Part shown: positions 56,883-64,000 of the stretch, one piece after another
Position numbering within the stretch: position 1 is the stretch's first letter
Layout of the letters: each line of letters starts with the position of its first letter
Source of the DNA: Serratia proteamaculans
Lineage (GTDB): Bacteria; Pseudomonadota; Gammaproteobacteria; Enterobacterales; Enterobacteriaceae
Length of the DNA stretch: 64,000 nucleotides
Direction: 5' to 3'
Assembly (NCBI RefSeq): GCF_008830365.1
Contig: NZ_WBKI01000002.1
Location: 434,001-498,000, forward strand
Notes under the pieces: generated by a model
What the model was told of the DNA's origin: nothing
Databases searched by the model: none
Seen by the model: the letters and a program-made list of their open reading frames with translations, nothing else
Translations under genes and position numbers: made by a program

Positions 56883-56996
56883 CGTGCGGGACTGATTCGG
56901 CCTTTGGCCTCACCCTTCGGGCAACGCTGCGCGTTGTCGTATCGCTGCGCGATGCTCGAACCTGAGCGCAGCTTCTCACCCACACGGTTCGTGCGT
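56883..56996 (-). repeat. tRNA-linked hairpin repeat, copy 1
   Basis: This begins with CGTGCGGGA, the same bases as the tRNA-Lys 3' region, and continues with stems GGCC/GGCC (56899-56909), CAACGC/GCGTTG (56922-56936) and ATCGC/GCGAT (56941-56953). CTTCTCACCCACACGGTTCGTG follows in two parts. It resembles the copy at 57511-57620 in order and spacing. The stems are kept while their sequences differ. In tRNA transcription direction it lies after the last tRNA-Lys. Confidence 0.65.
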
Positions 56997-57043
56997 TATG
57001 CGATGCTCAAGTTTTGGGAAAAGTGCTGAGGTACTCTGTGAAA

Positions 57044-57119
57044 TGGTGGGCCGTGCGGGATTCGAACCTGCGACCAATTGATTAAAAGTCAACTGCTCTA
57101 CCAACTGAGCTAACGGCCC
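57044..57119 (-). tRNA. tRNA-Lys (anticodon TTT), copy 4
   Basis: This is a 76-base cloverleaf including encoded CCA, anticodon TTT in GACTTTTAATC, D-arm TTAGCTCAGTTGGTAGAG and T-arm GGTTCGAATC. The acceptor stem starts GGGCCG. Pairing in the T stem includes one A-C mismatch. It is the last tRNA of the leftward cluster. Confidence 0.97.
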
Positions 57120-57172
57120 ACTGAGGGGATACTGCTGAACCGCGTAAGCAGGAGAGGAACTCGCTGCAATAA

Positions 57173-57248
57173 TGGTGGGCCGTGCGGGATTCGAACCTGC
57201 GACCAATTGATTAAAAGTCAACTGCTCTACCAACTGAGCTAACGGCCC
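57173..57248 (-). tRNA. tRNA-Lys (anticodon TTT), copy 3
   Basis: The sequence appears identical to the copies at 57044-57119 and 57319-57394, with GGGCCG acceptor and encoded CCA. The spacers between copies are about 50-70 bases and share the piece ACTGCTGAAC. Confidence 0.97.
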
Positions 57249-57318
57249 ACTGACGTGGTTTACTGCTGAACAACCAATACAAAACCGAAGCCCGTATTGA
57301 GGAAAAACAATTCTGAAA

Positions 57319-57394
57319 TGGTGGGCCGTGCGGGATTCGAACCTGCGACCAATTGATTAAAAGTCAACTGCTCTACCAACTGAGCTAACGGCCC
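57319..57394 (-). tRNA. tRNA-Lys (anticodon TTT), copy 2
   Basis: A 76-base tRNA with the GGGCCG acceptor stem and anticodon TTT, 7 bases downstream of tRNA-Val in transcription order. The short spacer shows they come from one precursor. Confidence 0.97.
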
Positions 57395-57401
57395 ACAGCA
57401 G

Positions 57402-57477
57402 TGGTGGGTGATGACGGGCTCGAACCGCCGACCCCCTCCGTGTAAAGGAGATGCTCTACCAACTGAGCTAATCACCC
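57402..57477 (-). tRNA. tRNA-Val (anticodon TAC)
   Basis: A 76-base tRNA starting GGGTGATTAGCTCAG, with anticodon TAC in CTTTACACG, T-arm GGTTCGAGCC and encoded CCA. The anticodon stem has a U-G closing pair. It reads GTA-type valine codons. The lys/val mix matches the E. coli lysT-valT cluster after cpoB. Confidence 0.96.
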
Positions 57478-57510
57478 ACTAGTGTGGTTACTGCTACTAC
57501 TTCAGAAATT

Positions 57511-57620
57511 GGTGCGTCGTGCGGGATTATTCGGCTTGCGCCTCACCCTTCGGGCCATCACTTCGTGATGTTGTCTCGCTTTGCGAGACTCAAACCTTTA
57601 CGGTTCTCACCCTTACGATT
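57511..57620 (-). repeat. tRNA-linked hairpin repeat, copy 2
   Basis: This lies between the first tRNA-Lys and tRNA-Val. It opens with GGTGCGTCGTGCGGGA, a near copy of the tRNA-Lys 3' end (one base off GGTGGGTCGTGCGGGA). Stems follow: GGC/GCC, CATCAC/GTGATG (57556-57570), GTCTCGC/GCGAGAC (57573-57589) and AACC/GGTT (57593-57605). The shared CTCACCCTTCGGGC block aligns it with copy 1. Confidence 0.65.
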
Positions 57621-57645
57621 TCACTTCATTTCTTATTTCAGGAAT

Positions 57646-57721
57646 TGGTGGGTCGTGCGGGATTCGAACCTGCGACCAATTGATTAAAAGTCAACTGCTC
57701 TACCAACTGAGCTAACGACCC
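57646..57721 (-). tRNA. tRNA-Lys (anticodon TTT), copy 1
   Basis: This is the first gene of the cluster. It differs from the other three in the acceptor stem: GGGTCG pairs with CGACCC instead of GGGCCG with CGGCCC, a compensated change. Anticodon TTT and CCA are encoded. Confidence 0.97.
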
Positions 57722-57772
57722 AATTTCCTTGCTGCTTTAACATCTTGCAAGATGTCTTGGCAACGGCGGCAT

Positions 57773-57800
57773 ATATTACTAATTTATCTTGGCAGCGCAA
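57773..57800 (-). promoter_or_regulatory. Predicted promoter of the tRNA operon
   Basis: In the leftward direction TTGCGC (-35, 57795-57800), a 16-base spacer and TAATAT (-10, 57773-57778) are followed by a GC-rich ATGCCGCCG discriminator, usual for growth-rate-controlled stable RNA. The leader then contains the perfect palindrome ACATCTTGCAAGATGT (57740-57755). Confidence 0.55.
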
Positions 57801-57844
57801 CCTAAATTTATAAACAACAGGTTCAACTGCTTGTTCTTCACACG

Positions 57845-57894
57845 AATGAGCCCAGAAATCGGTCAAATCGACTAACTTCTGGGCTCATTTTTTT
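57845..57894 (+). terminator. Terminator-like hairpin pointing against the tRNA/cpoB genes
   Basis: Perfect 13-bp arms AATGAGCCCAGAA and TTCTGGGCTCATT (57845-57857 and 57877-57889) are followed by T's only on the plus strand. The genes on both sides run leftward, so the U-tract orientation fits a rightward, otherwise unseen transcript. In the leftward direction it could still end cpoB messages weakly. Confidence 0.6.
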
Positions 57895-57899
57895 GCTAA

Positions 57900-58700
57900 C
57901 TAACCTGCGATTCGACTTTTCGCCTGTTTGGCCGCAGCACTGGTTGGGTATTGTTTAATCACCTGCTGGAACACGGCTTTGGCTTTATCGGCCTGCCCTT
58001 TTTCCTGCATGATGATACCCACCTTGTACATTGCGTCCGGTGCCTTAGGTGATTTTGCGTAATTCTTCACCACCACCGCATAATAGTAAGCCGCATCATC
58101 TTTCTTACCCTTGTTGTAGAACAACTGGCCGAGCCAATAGTTGGCATTAGGCTGGTAAGTCGATTTTGGGTACTGTTTTACGAAGGACTGAAAAGCGGAG
58201 ATCGCCTGGTCATACTGCTTTTTTTCCAGCGCCAATGAAACAGCGGCGTTGTAATCGCTGTTTTCATCACCCGTACTGGCCGGAGCTGCTGCTGTAGCGC
58301 CCGCAGACGCGCTGTCAGCGCCGTCGGAGGACGCAGCCGCTGCTGCCCCACCTGCGGCACCCGCTGCAGCAGCGGAGCTCTGAGCGCCGCCCTGGCTGAT
58401 GCTATCCATCTGTTGATAGATCTGCTTTTGGCGTTCAACAACCTGATTCAGTTGATATTGGCTTTCCTGGATTTGCCCGCGGAGTGAGTCAATGTCACGC
58501 TGGTTGTCAGAGAGTTGTTGCTGGAGTTGGTTTAAAAGCTGGCCCTGAGCATTGCTGATGCGCTCAAGTGAGGTGACACGGTCTTCGACCGAGCCGGAGC
58601 CGACATTACTGATTGGCGCTTGGGCAGTAGCGGCCCATGGGACCGCTACGCCAACCAGTAACGACAGACTCAACAAGTGACGTCTGAAGTTACTGTTCAT
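57900..58700 (-). CDS. cpoB: Cell division coordinator CpoB (YbgF)
   Basis: CpoB, 266 residues, is a periplasmic protein that couples PBP1B and the Tol system at the septum. A signal peptide (about 1-27) is followed by a trimerising coiled coil (SVEDRVTSLERISNAQGQLL to about residue 95), a flexible Ala/Ser-rich linker and three TPR repeats (from about residue 150). It is the last gene of tolB-pal-cpoB. Confidence 0.95.
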   Translation of the reverse strand: MNSNFRRHLLSLSLLVGVAVPWAATAQAPISNVGSGSVEDRVTSLERISNAQGQLLNQLQQQLSDNQRDIDSLRGQIQESQYQLNQVVERQKQIYQQMDSISQGGAQSSAAAAGAAGGAAAAASSDGADSASAGATAAAPASTGDENSDYNAAVSLALEKKQYDQAISAFQSFVKQYPKSTYQPNANYWLGQLFYNKGKKDDAAYYYAVVVKNYAKSPKAPDAMYKVGIIMQEKGQADKAKAVFQQVIKQYPTSAAAKQAKSRIAG

Positions 58701-58709
58701 GCGATTCTC

Positions 58710-59225
58710 TTAGTAAACCAGAACTGCACGACGGTTTTTAGCATAAGCCGCTTCGTCGTGGCCCAGTACTGCTGGTTTTTCTTTACCGTAAGAAACGATA
58801 GAGATTTGGTCAGCTGAAACGCCTTTACCTTGCAGGTACATTTTCACTGAGTTAGAACGACGCTCACCCAGGGCAATGTTGTATTCCGGCGTACCGCGTT
58901 CATCCGCGTGGCCTTCTACGGTCACTTTGTAAGACGGGTTGTTACGCAGGAATGCAGCGTGCGCGTCCAGCATCTGAGCGAACTCAGAGCTCACGTCATA
59001 CTTGTCCAGACCGAAGTAAACAATGTTGTTCTTCTGCAGTTCTTGCATCTGCAGACGAGCTTGTTCTTCAGAAGACAGGTTGCTGCTGCCATTTTCTGTA
59101 CCAGTGCCAGCGCCAGCGCCCAGACCTGATTGGTCGTTGTTTGCGCTTTTGTTAGAACTACAAGCCGCTACAGCCAGAACTGGCAGTGCCAGCAGAAGCC
59201 CTTTCAGCACTTTGTTCAGTTGCAT
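58710..59225 (-). CDS. pal: Peptidoglycan-associated lipoprotein Pal
   Basis: Pal, 171 residues, anchors the outer membrane to peptidoglycan. The lipobox LAVAAC places the lipidated Cys near residue 22, a Ser/Asn-rich linker follows, and the OmpA-like domain has the DAP-binding stretch [21 protein letters not shown]. The ATG at 59225 fits the signal peptide [11 protein letters not shown]; the upstream extension is not conserved. Confidence 0.96.
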   Translation of the reverse strand: MQLNKVLKGLLLALPVLAVAACSSNKSANNDQSGLGAGAGTGTENGSSNLSSEEQARLQMQELQKNNIVYFGLDKYDVSSEFAQMLDAHAAFLRNNPSYKVTVEGHADERGTPEYNIALGERRSNSVKMYLQGKGVSADQISIVSYGKEKPAVLGHDEAAYAKNRRAVLVY

Positions 59226-59269
59226 TTCTTTAATCCTTTTATAGTTTGCCATACATATTTACACATGCA

Positions 59270-60562
59270 TCACAGATACGGCGACCAGGCAGGGAATTTG
59301 ACCTGTCCATCAGTTGCCGGAAGACGCGCTTTAAAACGCCCATCAGTCGATACCAGTTGCAGCACGGAGCCCATACCTTGCGTGGAGCTATAGATCACCA
59401 TGGTGCCATTTGGCGCAATACTAGGCGTTTCGTCCAGGAAGGTGCCGGTCAAAACTTGAACCGCACCCGATCCGAGATCTTGTTTGGCGATATGCTGAGC
59501 ACCACTGTTAGAGCTCACCATCACCAGGAATTTACCATCAGAGCTGACTTCAGAATCCTGATTCTGAGAGCCTTCCCATGTCAGACGCTGTGACGCACCG
59601 CCACTGGCACTGACTTTATAAATCTGTGGTCTGCCGCCCTGATCGGAGGTATAGGCCAGAGACTGCCCATCCGGGAACCAGGTCGGTTCAGTATTGTTGC
59701 TGCGCCCGTCGGTGATTTGGGTGATCTGGCCAGAGCCAAGATTCATCACGTACAGGTTCAGGCTACCGCTTTTAGACAGCGCAAAGGCCAGGCGGCTGCC
59801 GTCCGGTGAGAACGCTGGTGCCCCGTTGTGACGCGGGAACGAAGCGATCTGACGGATAGCACCGTTAGCCAGGGTCTGTACCACCAGCGCAGAACGGCCG
59901 CTTTCAAAGGTCACGTACGCCAGTTTGCTGCCGTCCGGCGACCAGGCCGGGGACATCAGCGGTTCTGGTGAACGGTGTACCGTAAACTGGTTGTAGCCGT
60001 CGTAATCCGCTACGCGCAGCTCATACGGGAATTTCCCGCCGTTGGTCTGCACTACGTATGCGATACGGGTACGGAATGCGCCCTTGATACCGGTCAGCTT
60101 CTGAAACACTTCGTCACTGGCGGTATGAGCAGAATAACGCAACCATTGTTTGGTCACTTTATACTGGTTCTGCGCCAGAACGGTACCTGGGGAACCTGAA
60201 GTGTCCACCAGTTGATAAGAGATCAGGTAACCGCCGTCTGCACCAGGTTGCACCTGACCGACCACGACAGCGTCAATGCCCAATGCAGTCCAGGCCGCCG
60301 GCGTCACTTCAGACGCAGTGGTTGGTTGCTGCGGCATGCGCGCCACGTCAATTGGGTTGAATTTGCCGCTGTTGCGCAGGTCTGCGCCGACAATCTTGCC
60401 AATATCTTCCGGAGGCGTGCCTGGGCCCGCCCATTTAAATGGCACCACGCCAATCGGACGAGCGGAGTCGACCCCTTGGGTGATTTCAATGCGAACTTCC
60501 GCGTGGAGAACGGATGCCCACAGTATTAAAAAACCTAGCGCTACTCGAAATGCCTGCTTCAT
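59270..60562 (-). CDS. tolB: Tol-Pal system protein TolB
   Basis: TolB, 430 residues, is the periplasmic hub that binds Pal and TolA. A signal peptide (about 1-21, ending LHA) is followed by an N-terminal alpha/beta domain and a six-bladed beta-propeller with repeated [15 protein letters not shown]-type units. It starts 131 bp after tolA, likely with its own promoter as in E. coli. Confidence 0.96.
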   Translation of the reverse strand: MKQAFRVALGFLILWASVLHAEVRIEITQGVDSARPIGVVPFKWAGPGTPPEDIGKIVGADLRNSGKFNPIDVARMPQQPTTASEVTPAAWTALGIDAVVVGQVQPGADGGYLISYQLVDTSGSPGTVLAQNQYKVTKQWLRYSAHTASDEVFQKLTGIKGAFRTRIAYVVQTNGGKFPYELRVADYDGYNQFTVHRSPEPLMSPAWSPDGSKLAYVTFESGRSALVVQTLANGAIRQIASFPRHNGAPAFSPDGSRLAFALSKSGSLNLYVMNLGSGQITQITDGRSNNTEPTWFPDGQSLAYTSDQGGRPQIYKVSASGGASQRLTWEGSQNQDSEVSSDGKFLVMVSSNSGAQHIAKQDLGSGAVQVLTGTFLDETPSIAPNGTMVIYSSTQGMGSVLQLVSTDGRFKARLPATDGQVKFPAWSPYL

Positions 60563-60693
60563 CTCATCTCCCTTATCCAGGCGGAATGCCTGCGATAAAT
60601 TAGCAGAATTTTAACAAACCAACTCAAACAAAACTACATAATCCCTGTTGGTTACCTTAGTACATCCCTGTCACGACTCAGTAAGAACAACAC

Positions 60694-61953
60694 TTATTGA
60701 GGTTTGAATTCAAGGGTCGCATTCTTAAAGTGCTGATAAATAGCGTCGCTTGTAGGTTTCGGGATCTTTGCCTGATTCGCAGCGGTTACTGCCGCCTGGC
60801 ACAGAGCAGGATCACCCCCCACCGCTTTCACATCAAGCAATAAGCCATCGGGCCCCAGCTTGATACGTAGATCACAGGTCTTACCGACAAACAAACTAGG
60901 GTCATAGAACTTATTCTGAATCGCTGTACGAATTTGTCCCGCATAACTATCAATATCTGCCCCACTGGCACCCGCGGTCTTGGCATTGCCCTGACCGGCC
61001 GGTTTGCCGTCACCCTTAGCTTTGGCACCGCCGCCTTTCGGCGCGTTTTTACCGTCCGCCAGGCCACCAAACAGTTCGTCAACCTCTGAAGACTGATTCG
61101 CAGCTGCAGCGGCCGCTTTCTTCTTGGCATCTGCGGCTTTCTTGGCTGCGGCCTTTTCAGCAGCAGCGGCTTTTTTCTCCGCCTCTGCGGCCGCTTTCTT
61201 CTCGGCATCAGCAGCCGCTTTTTTCTCAGCTTTCTCAGCCTCTGCGGCAGCCTTCTTCTCGGCGTCAGCAGCGGCTTTTTTCTCTGCAGCTTCAGCAGCC
61301 GCGGCTTTCTTCGCTTCTTCCGCCTGTTTCTTGGCGGTAGCCGCGGCGGCAGCTTCTTTCTTGGCTTCAGACTCGGCTTTCTTCTGCGCGTCGGCCTGTG
61401 CTTTGGCGACCTTATCCGCTTCGGCCTTGGCCTTGGCGGCAGCGGCTTCCGCTACTTTCTGTTGTTCTTTGGCTTTCGCCGCGGCGTTCTCGGCCACTTT
61501 TTGCTGTTCAGCTGCCTGCTTTTGTTGCTCCGCCGCCTGTTTCTGTTGCTCTGCGGCCTGCTTCTGCTGTTCAGCCTGTTCTTTCGCGTCCTGGGCCGCT
61601 TTTTCCTGCGCGGTCAAACGCTCTTTCTCCAGCTCTTTCAGGCGCTGTTGTTCCGCCGCCTGCTTCTGCTGAAGTTCTTCGGCCTGCTGTTCCGCTTTTT
61701 TCTGGCGCTGCTTCTCAGCACGCTGCGCGTCGTTACTCTGCTGCTGCTGGCGGTTGTACTGCTCCACCACTGCCCCGGGATCGACCATCACTGCACCGAC
61801 GACCGAACCTTCGCCGCCACCGCCGGCACTGTTCATGTCGACGTTTTCTTGCAGCGATCCCCAAATCAGCAGGGCAATCAATACAAAGTGCAGAACGACC
61901 GAAACAATAACGGCGCGGTTCAGCTTATCGTTTTGCTCAGTTGCCTTTACCAA
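60694..61953 (-). CDS. tolA: Tol-Pal system protein TolA
   Basis: TolA, 419 residues, spans the periplasm to connect TolQR with TolB and Pal. It has one membrane helix near residue 15-33 with the conserved Ser-His pattern (VIVSVVLHFVLIALLIW). A very long Ala/Lys/Glu-rich helical domain II follows, with KAAADAEKKAAAEAE-type repeats. The C-terminal domain III contains CDLRIKLGPDGLLLDV. The start is taken as TTG at 61953 (MVKATEQND) with GGGAAT upstream, matching E. coli; a GTG at 61998 in the same frame is an alternative. Confidence 0.93.
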   Translation of the reverse strand: MVKATEQNDKLNRAVIVSVVLHFVLIALLIWGSLQENVDMNSAGGGGEGSVVGAVMVDPGAVVEQYNRQQQQSNDAQRAEKQRQKKAEQQAEELQQKQAAEQQRLKELEKERLTAQEKAAQDAKEQAEQQKQAAEQQKQAAEQQKQAAEQQKVAENAAAKAKEQQKVAEAAAAKAKAEADKVAKAQADAQKKAESEAKKEAAAAATAKKQAEEAKKAAAAEAAEKKAAADAEKKAAAEAEKAEKKAAADAEKKAAAEAEKKAAAAEKAAAKKAADAKKKAAAAAANQSSEVDELFGGLADGKNAPKGGGAKAKGDGKPAGQGNAKTAGASGADIDSYAGQIRTAIQNKFYDPSLFVGKTCDLRIKLGPDGLLLDVKAVGGDPALCQAAVTAANQAKIPKPTSDAIYQHFKNATLEFKPQ

Positions 61954-62034
61954 AATAGATTCCCAAAAACTGGTGTTGCTTATACGGGGTTCCTGCACCG
62001 CAGCACAGGAACCGGGTTGCCACTGACCTCAGGG

Positions 62035-62463
62035 TCAGATTGGCTGGGTCATCAGCCCCACGGAAGCGACGCCCGCCTGATGGAGAATATTCAATGCTTT
62101 GATAATCTCATCATACGGAACTTCCTTCGCCCCACCGATCAAAAAGACCGTTTTCGGGTTAGCCGCTAAACGCGACCTGGCTTCAGCTGCAACCTGCTCC
62201 GGCGGCAACAGTTCCATGCGGTCGTGATCCACCACCATGGTGTATTGGCCCACGCCAGAAACCTCAAGGATCACTGGCGGGTTATCACTGCTGGACACCG
62301 CTTTGGAATCGGTGGCGTCCGGCAGATCAACCTCAACGCTCTGGGTGATGATCGGCGCGGTTGCCATAAAGATCAGCAACAGCACCAGCAACACGTCGAG
62401 CAACGGAACTATGTTAATTTCGGACTTCAGCTCGCGCCGATTACGTCCACGAACTCTCGCCAT
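62035..62463 (-). CDS. tolR: Tol-Pal system protein TolR
   Basis: TolR, 142 residues, forms with TolQ the proton-driven motor. The single membrane helix has the conserved Asp (SEINIVPLLDVLLVLLLIFM), and the periplasmic domain ends QAGVASVGLMTQPI. It matches E. coli TolR in length. Confidence 0.96.
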   Translation of the reverse strand: MARVRGRNRRELKSEINIVPLLDVLLVLLLIFMATAPIITQSVEVDLPDATDSKAVSSSDNPPVILEVSGVGQYTMVVDHDRMELLPPEQVAAEARSRLAANPKTVFLIGGAKEVPYDEIIKALNILHQAGVASVGLMTQPI

Positions 62464-62475
62464 GCTACCTCCTAC

Positions 62476-63560
<1,085 letters not shown>

Positions 63561-63648
63561 TCTACTTCCAAGCCAATGGATTTAACGGTGCTACTATACG
63601 CAAGACGGATCGGGTTGGGAATGGGTTACAACAGGGGAACGAAAATAA

Positions 63649-63671
63649 TTATGGGCCGCGATGGCCCATAA
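63649..63671 (-). terminator. Terminator of the cyd operon after ybgE
   Basis: TTATGGGCC and GGCCCATAA form a perfect 9-bp stem with a 5-base loop, followed leftward by TTATTTTCG. It lies between ybgE and ybgC. Confidence 0.75.
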
Positions 63672-63690
63672 CTTGGGGATATAACGGAGA

Positions 63691-63987
63691 TTATAAAGAA
63701 ACGTAAAGTAATCCTGCGGCCAGGATCACAATTGCCGGAAGTGGCGCAAAAAAAGCTCGCCACAGGGTGCGTTGCGGTCGGAACCCGACGCCATGAACTA
63801 CCCCGGCACACACTGCCCAAATAAGCAGCAGACCTTCCCATATCTCCAGCGAGCTGGTCTTCGCCGCAAAGCGGGTCGGATCCCAAAAAATACAGCCCGC
63901 CAAAATCAACGCCAGCACCAGTGAAAGGGCCCGGACCGGGCCCTTGTCAGTGATAGCGTACAGCTTGTCAGTCAGTGACAAACTCAT
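63691..63987 (-). CDS. ybgE: Cyd operon protein YbgE
   Basis: YbgE, 98 residues, is a small inner-membrane protein with three predicted helices and the conserved block FWDPTRFAAKTSSLEIWEGL and HGVGFRPQRTLWRAFFAPL. It is co-transcribed with cytochrome bd oxidase genes (cydABX), though its role is unclear. The ATG at 63987 shares a base with the preceding stop codon. Confidence 0.93.
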   Translation of the reverse strand: MSLSLTDKLYAITDKGPVRALSLVLALILAGCIFWDPTRFAAKTSSLEIWEGLLLIWAVCAGVVHGVGFRPQRTLWRAFFAPLPAIVILAAGLLYVSL

Positions 63988-64000
63988 CACTTATCGTCTT
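63987..64000 (-). CDS. cydX: Probable 3' end of cydX
   Basis: Only the last codons GAC GAT AAG TGA lie in the window (reading ...Asp-Asp-Lys-stop). The stop codon overlaps the ybgE start (TGATG), the arrangement expected for cydX-ybgE. Identity is inferred from position only. Confidence 0.45.

Noticed and set aside
57044-57721. Repeated near-identical blocks as a CRISPR array
   Set aside because: The repeats are 76-base tRNA genes with full cloverleafs and CCA; no short palindromic repeat with unique spacers and no cas genes.
61124-61910. Ala/Ser/Phe-rich and other long frames antisense to tolA
   Set aside because: They are the complement of the Ala/Lys/Glu repeats of TolA. Repetitive codons keep the other strand open; no start signal or homology.

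Overview
The window is a stretch of enterobacterial core chromosome with a GC-rich coding style. Gene content and order match the E. coli block dusC / rhlE-cecR-ybhGFSR / moaABCDE / uvrB / bioABFCD / pgl-modABC-modEF / galTKM / gpmA-aroG / zitB-pnuC-nadA / tRNA-Lys-Val / cpoB-pal-tolBARQ-ybgCE. Protein sequences are close to, but clearly distinct from, E. coli. Two ERIC elements, the inserted accessory genes and the overall divergence suggest Serratia or a near relative (Yersiniaceae). The genus is an inference from pattern, not a database result.

Layout. 1-5.6 kb: the 5' part of dusC, then a leftward operon (IclR regulator, universal stress protein, D-2-hydroxyacid dehydrogenase) divergent from a rightward DHA2-MFS plus HlyD/EmrA efflux pair, with repeated operator-like sequences between them. 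5.7-13.2 kb: rhlE, divergent from cecR and the ybhGFSR ABC exporter. ERIC elements lie between cecR and ybhG and after ybhR. 13.4-18.5 kb: ybhL, moaABCDE with a Moco-riboswitch-like leader and a ModE-like box, ybhK and a VF530 protein. 18.6-27.6 kb: uvrB, a 1.1 kb gene-free segment crowded with inverted repeats, an orphan urtE-like ATPase, then bioDCFB divergent from bioA with a BirA operator. 27.6-33.5 kb: ykvA, ybhB, pgl, ybhA, modCBA and acrZ. 33.7-39.4 kb: a TonB receptor, binding protein, methyltransferase, permease and ATPase cluster inserted between acrZ and modE. 39.6-47.7 kb: modE, modF, an isochorismatase-like hydrolase, a CPBP protease, galTKM without galE, and psiF. 47.9-57.7 kb: gpmA, aroG, a BvgAS/EvgAS-type phosphorelay joined to zitB, pnuC, nadA, and five tRNA genes with two copies of a tRNA-linked hairpin repeat. 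57.9-64 kb: the complete Tol-Pal operon in both transcription blocks, and the end of the cyd operon.

Functional connections. Molybdenum is a theme: uptake (modABC), sensing (modE), cofactor synthesis (moa), and ModE-like boxes before modA and moaA. Biotin synthesis is complete apart from bioH, which is commonly elsewhere. The gal control region keeps the two-operator spacing of E. coli although galE is gone. The most unusual items are the metal-chelate uptake cluster with a Zur-like palindrome and no evident Fur box, the PAS-less BvgS-type kinase whose stop codon overlaps zitB, the dyad-rich region with an orphan and partly degenerate urtE, and the covarying tRNA-linked repeats. All promoter, operator and riboswitch calls come from reading the sequence by eye and were not scored computationally.
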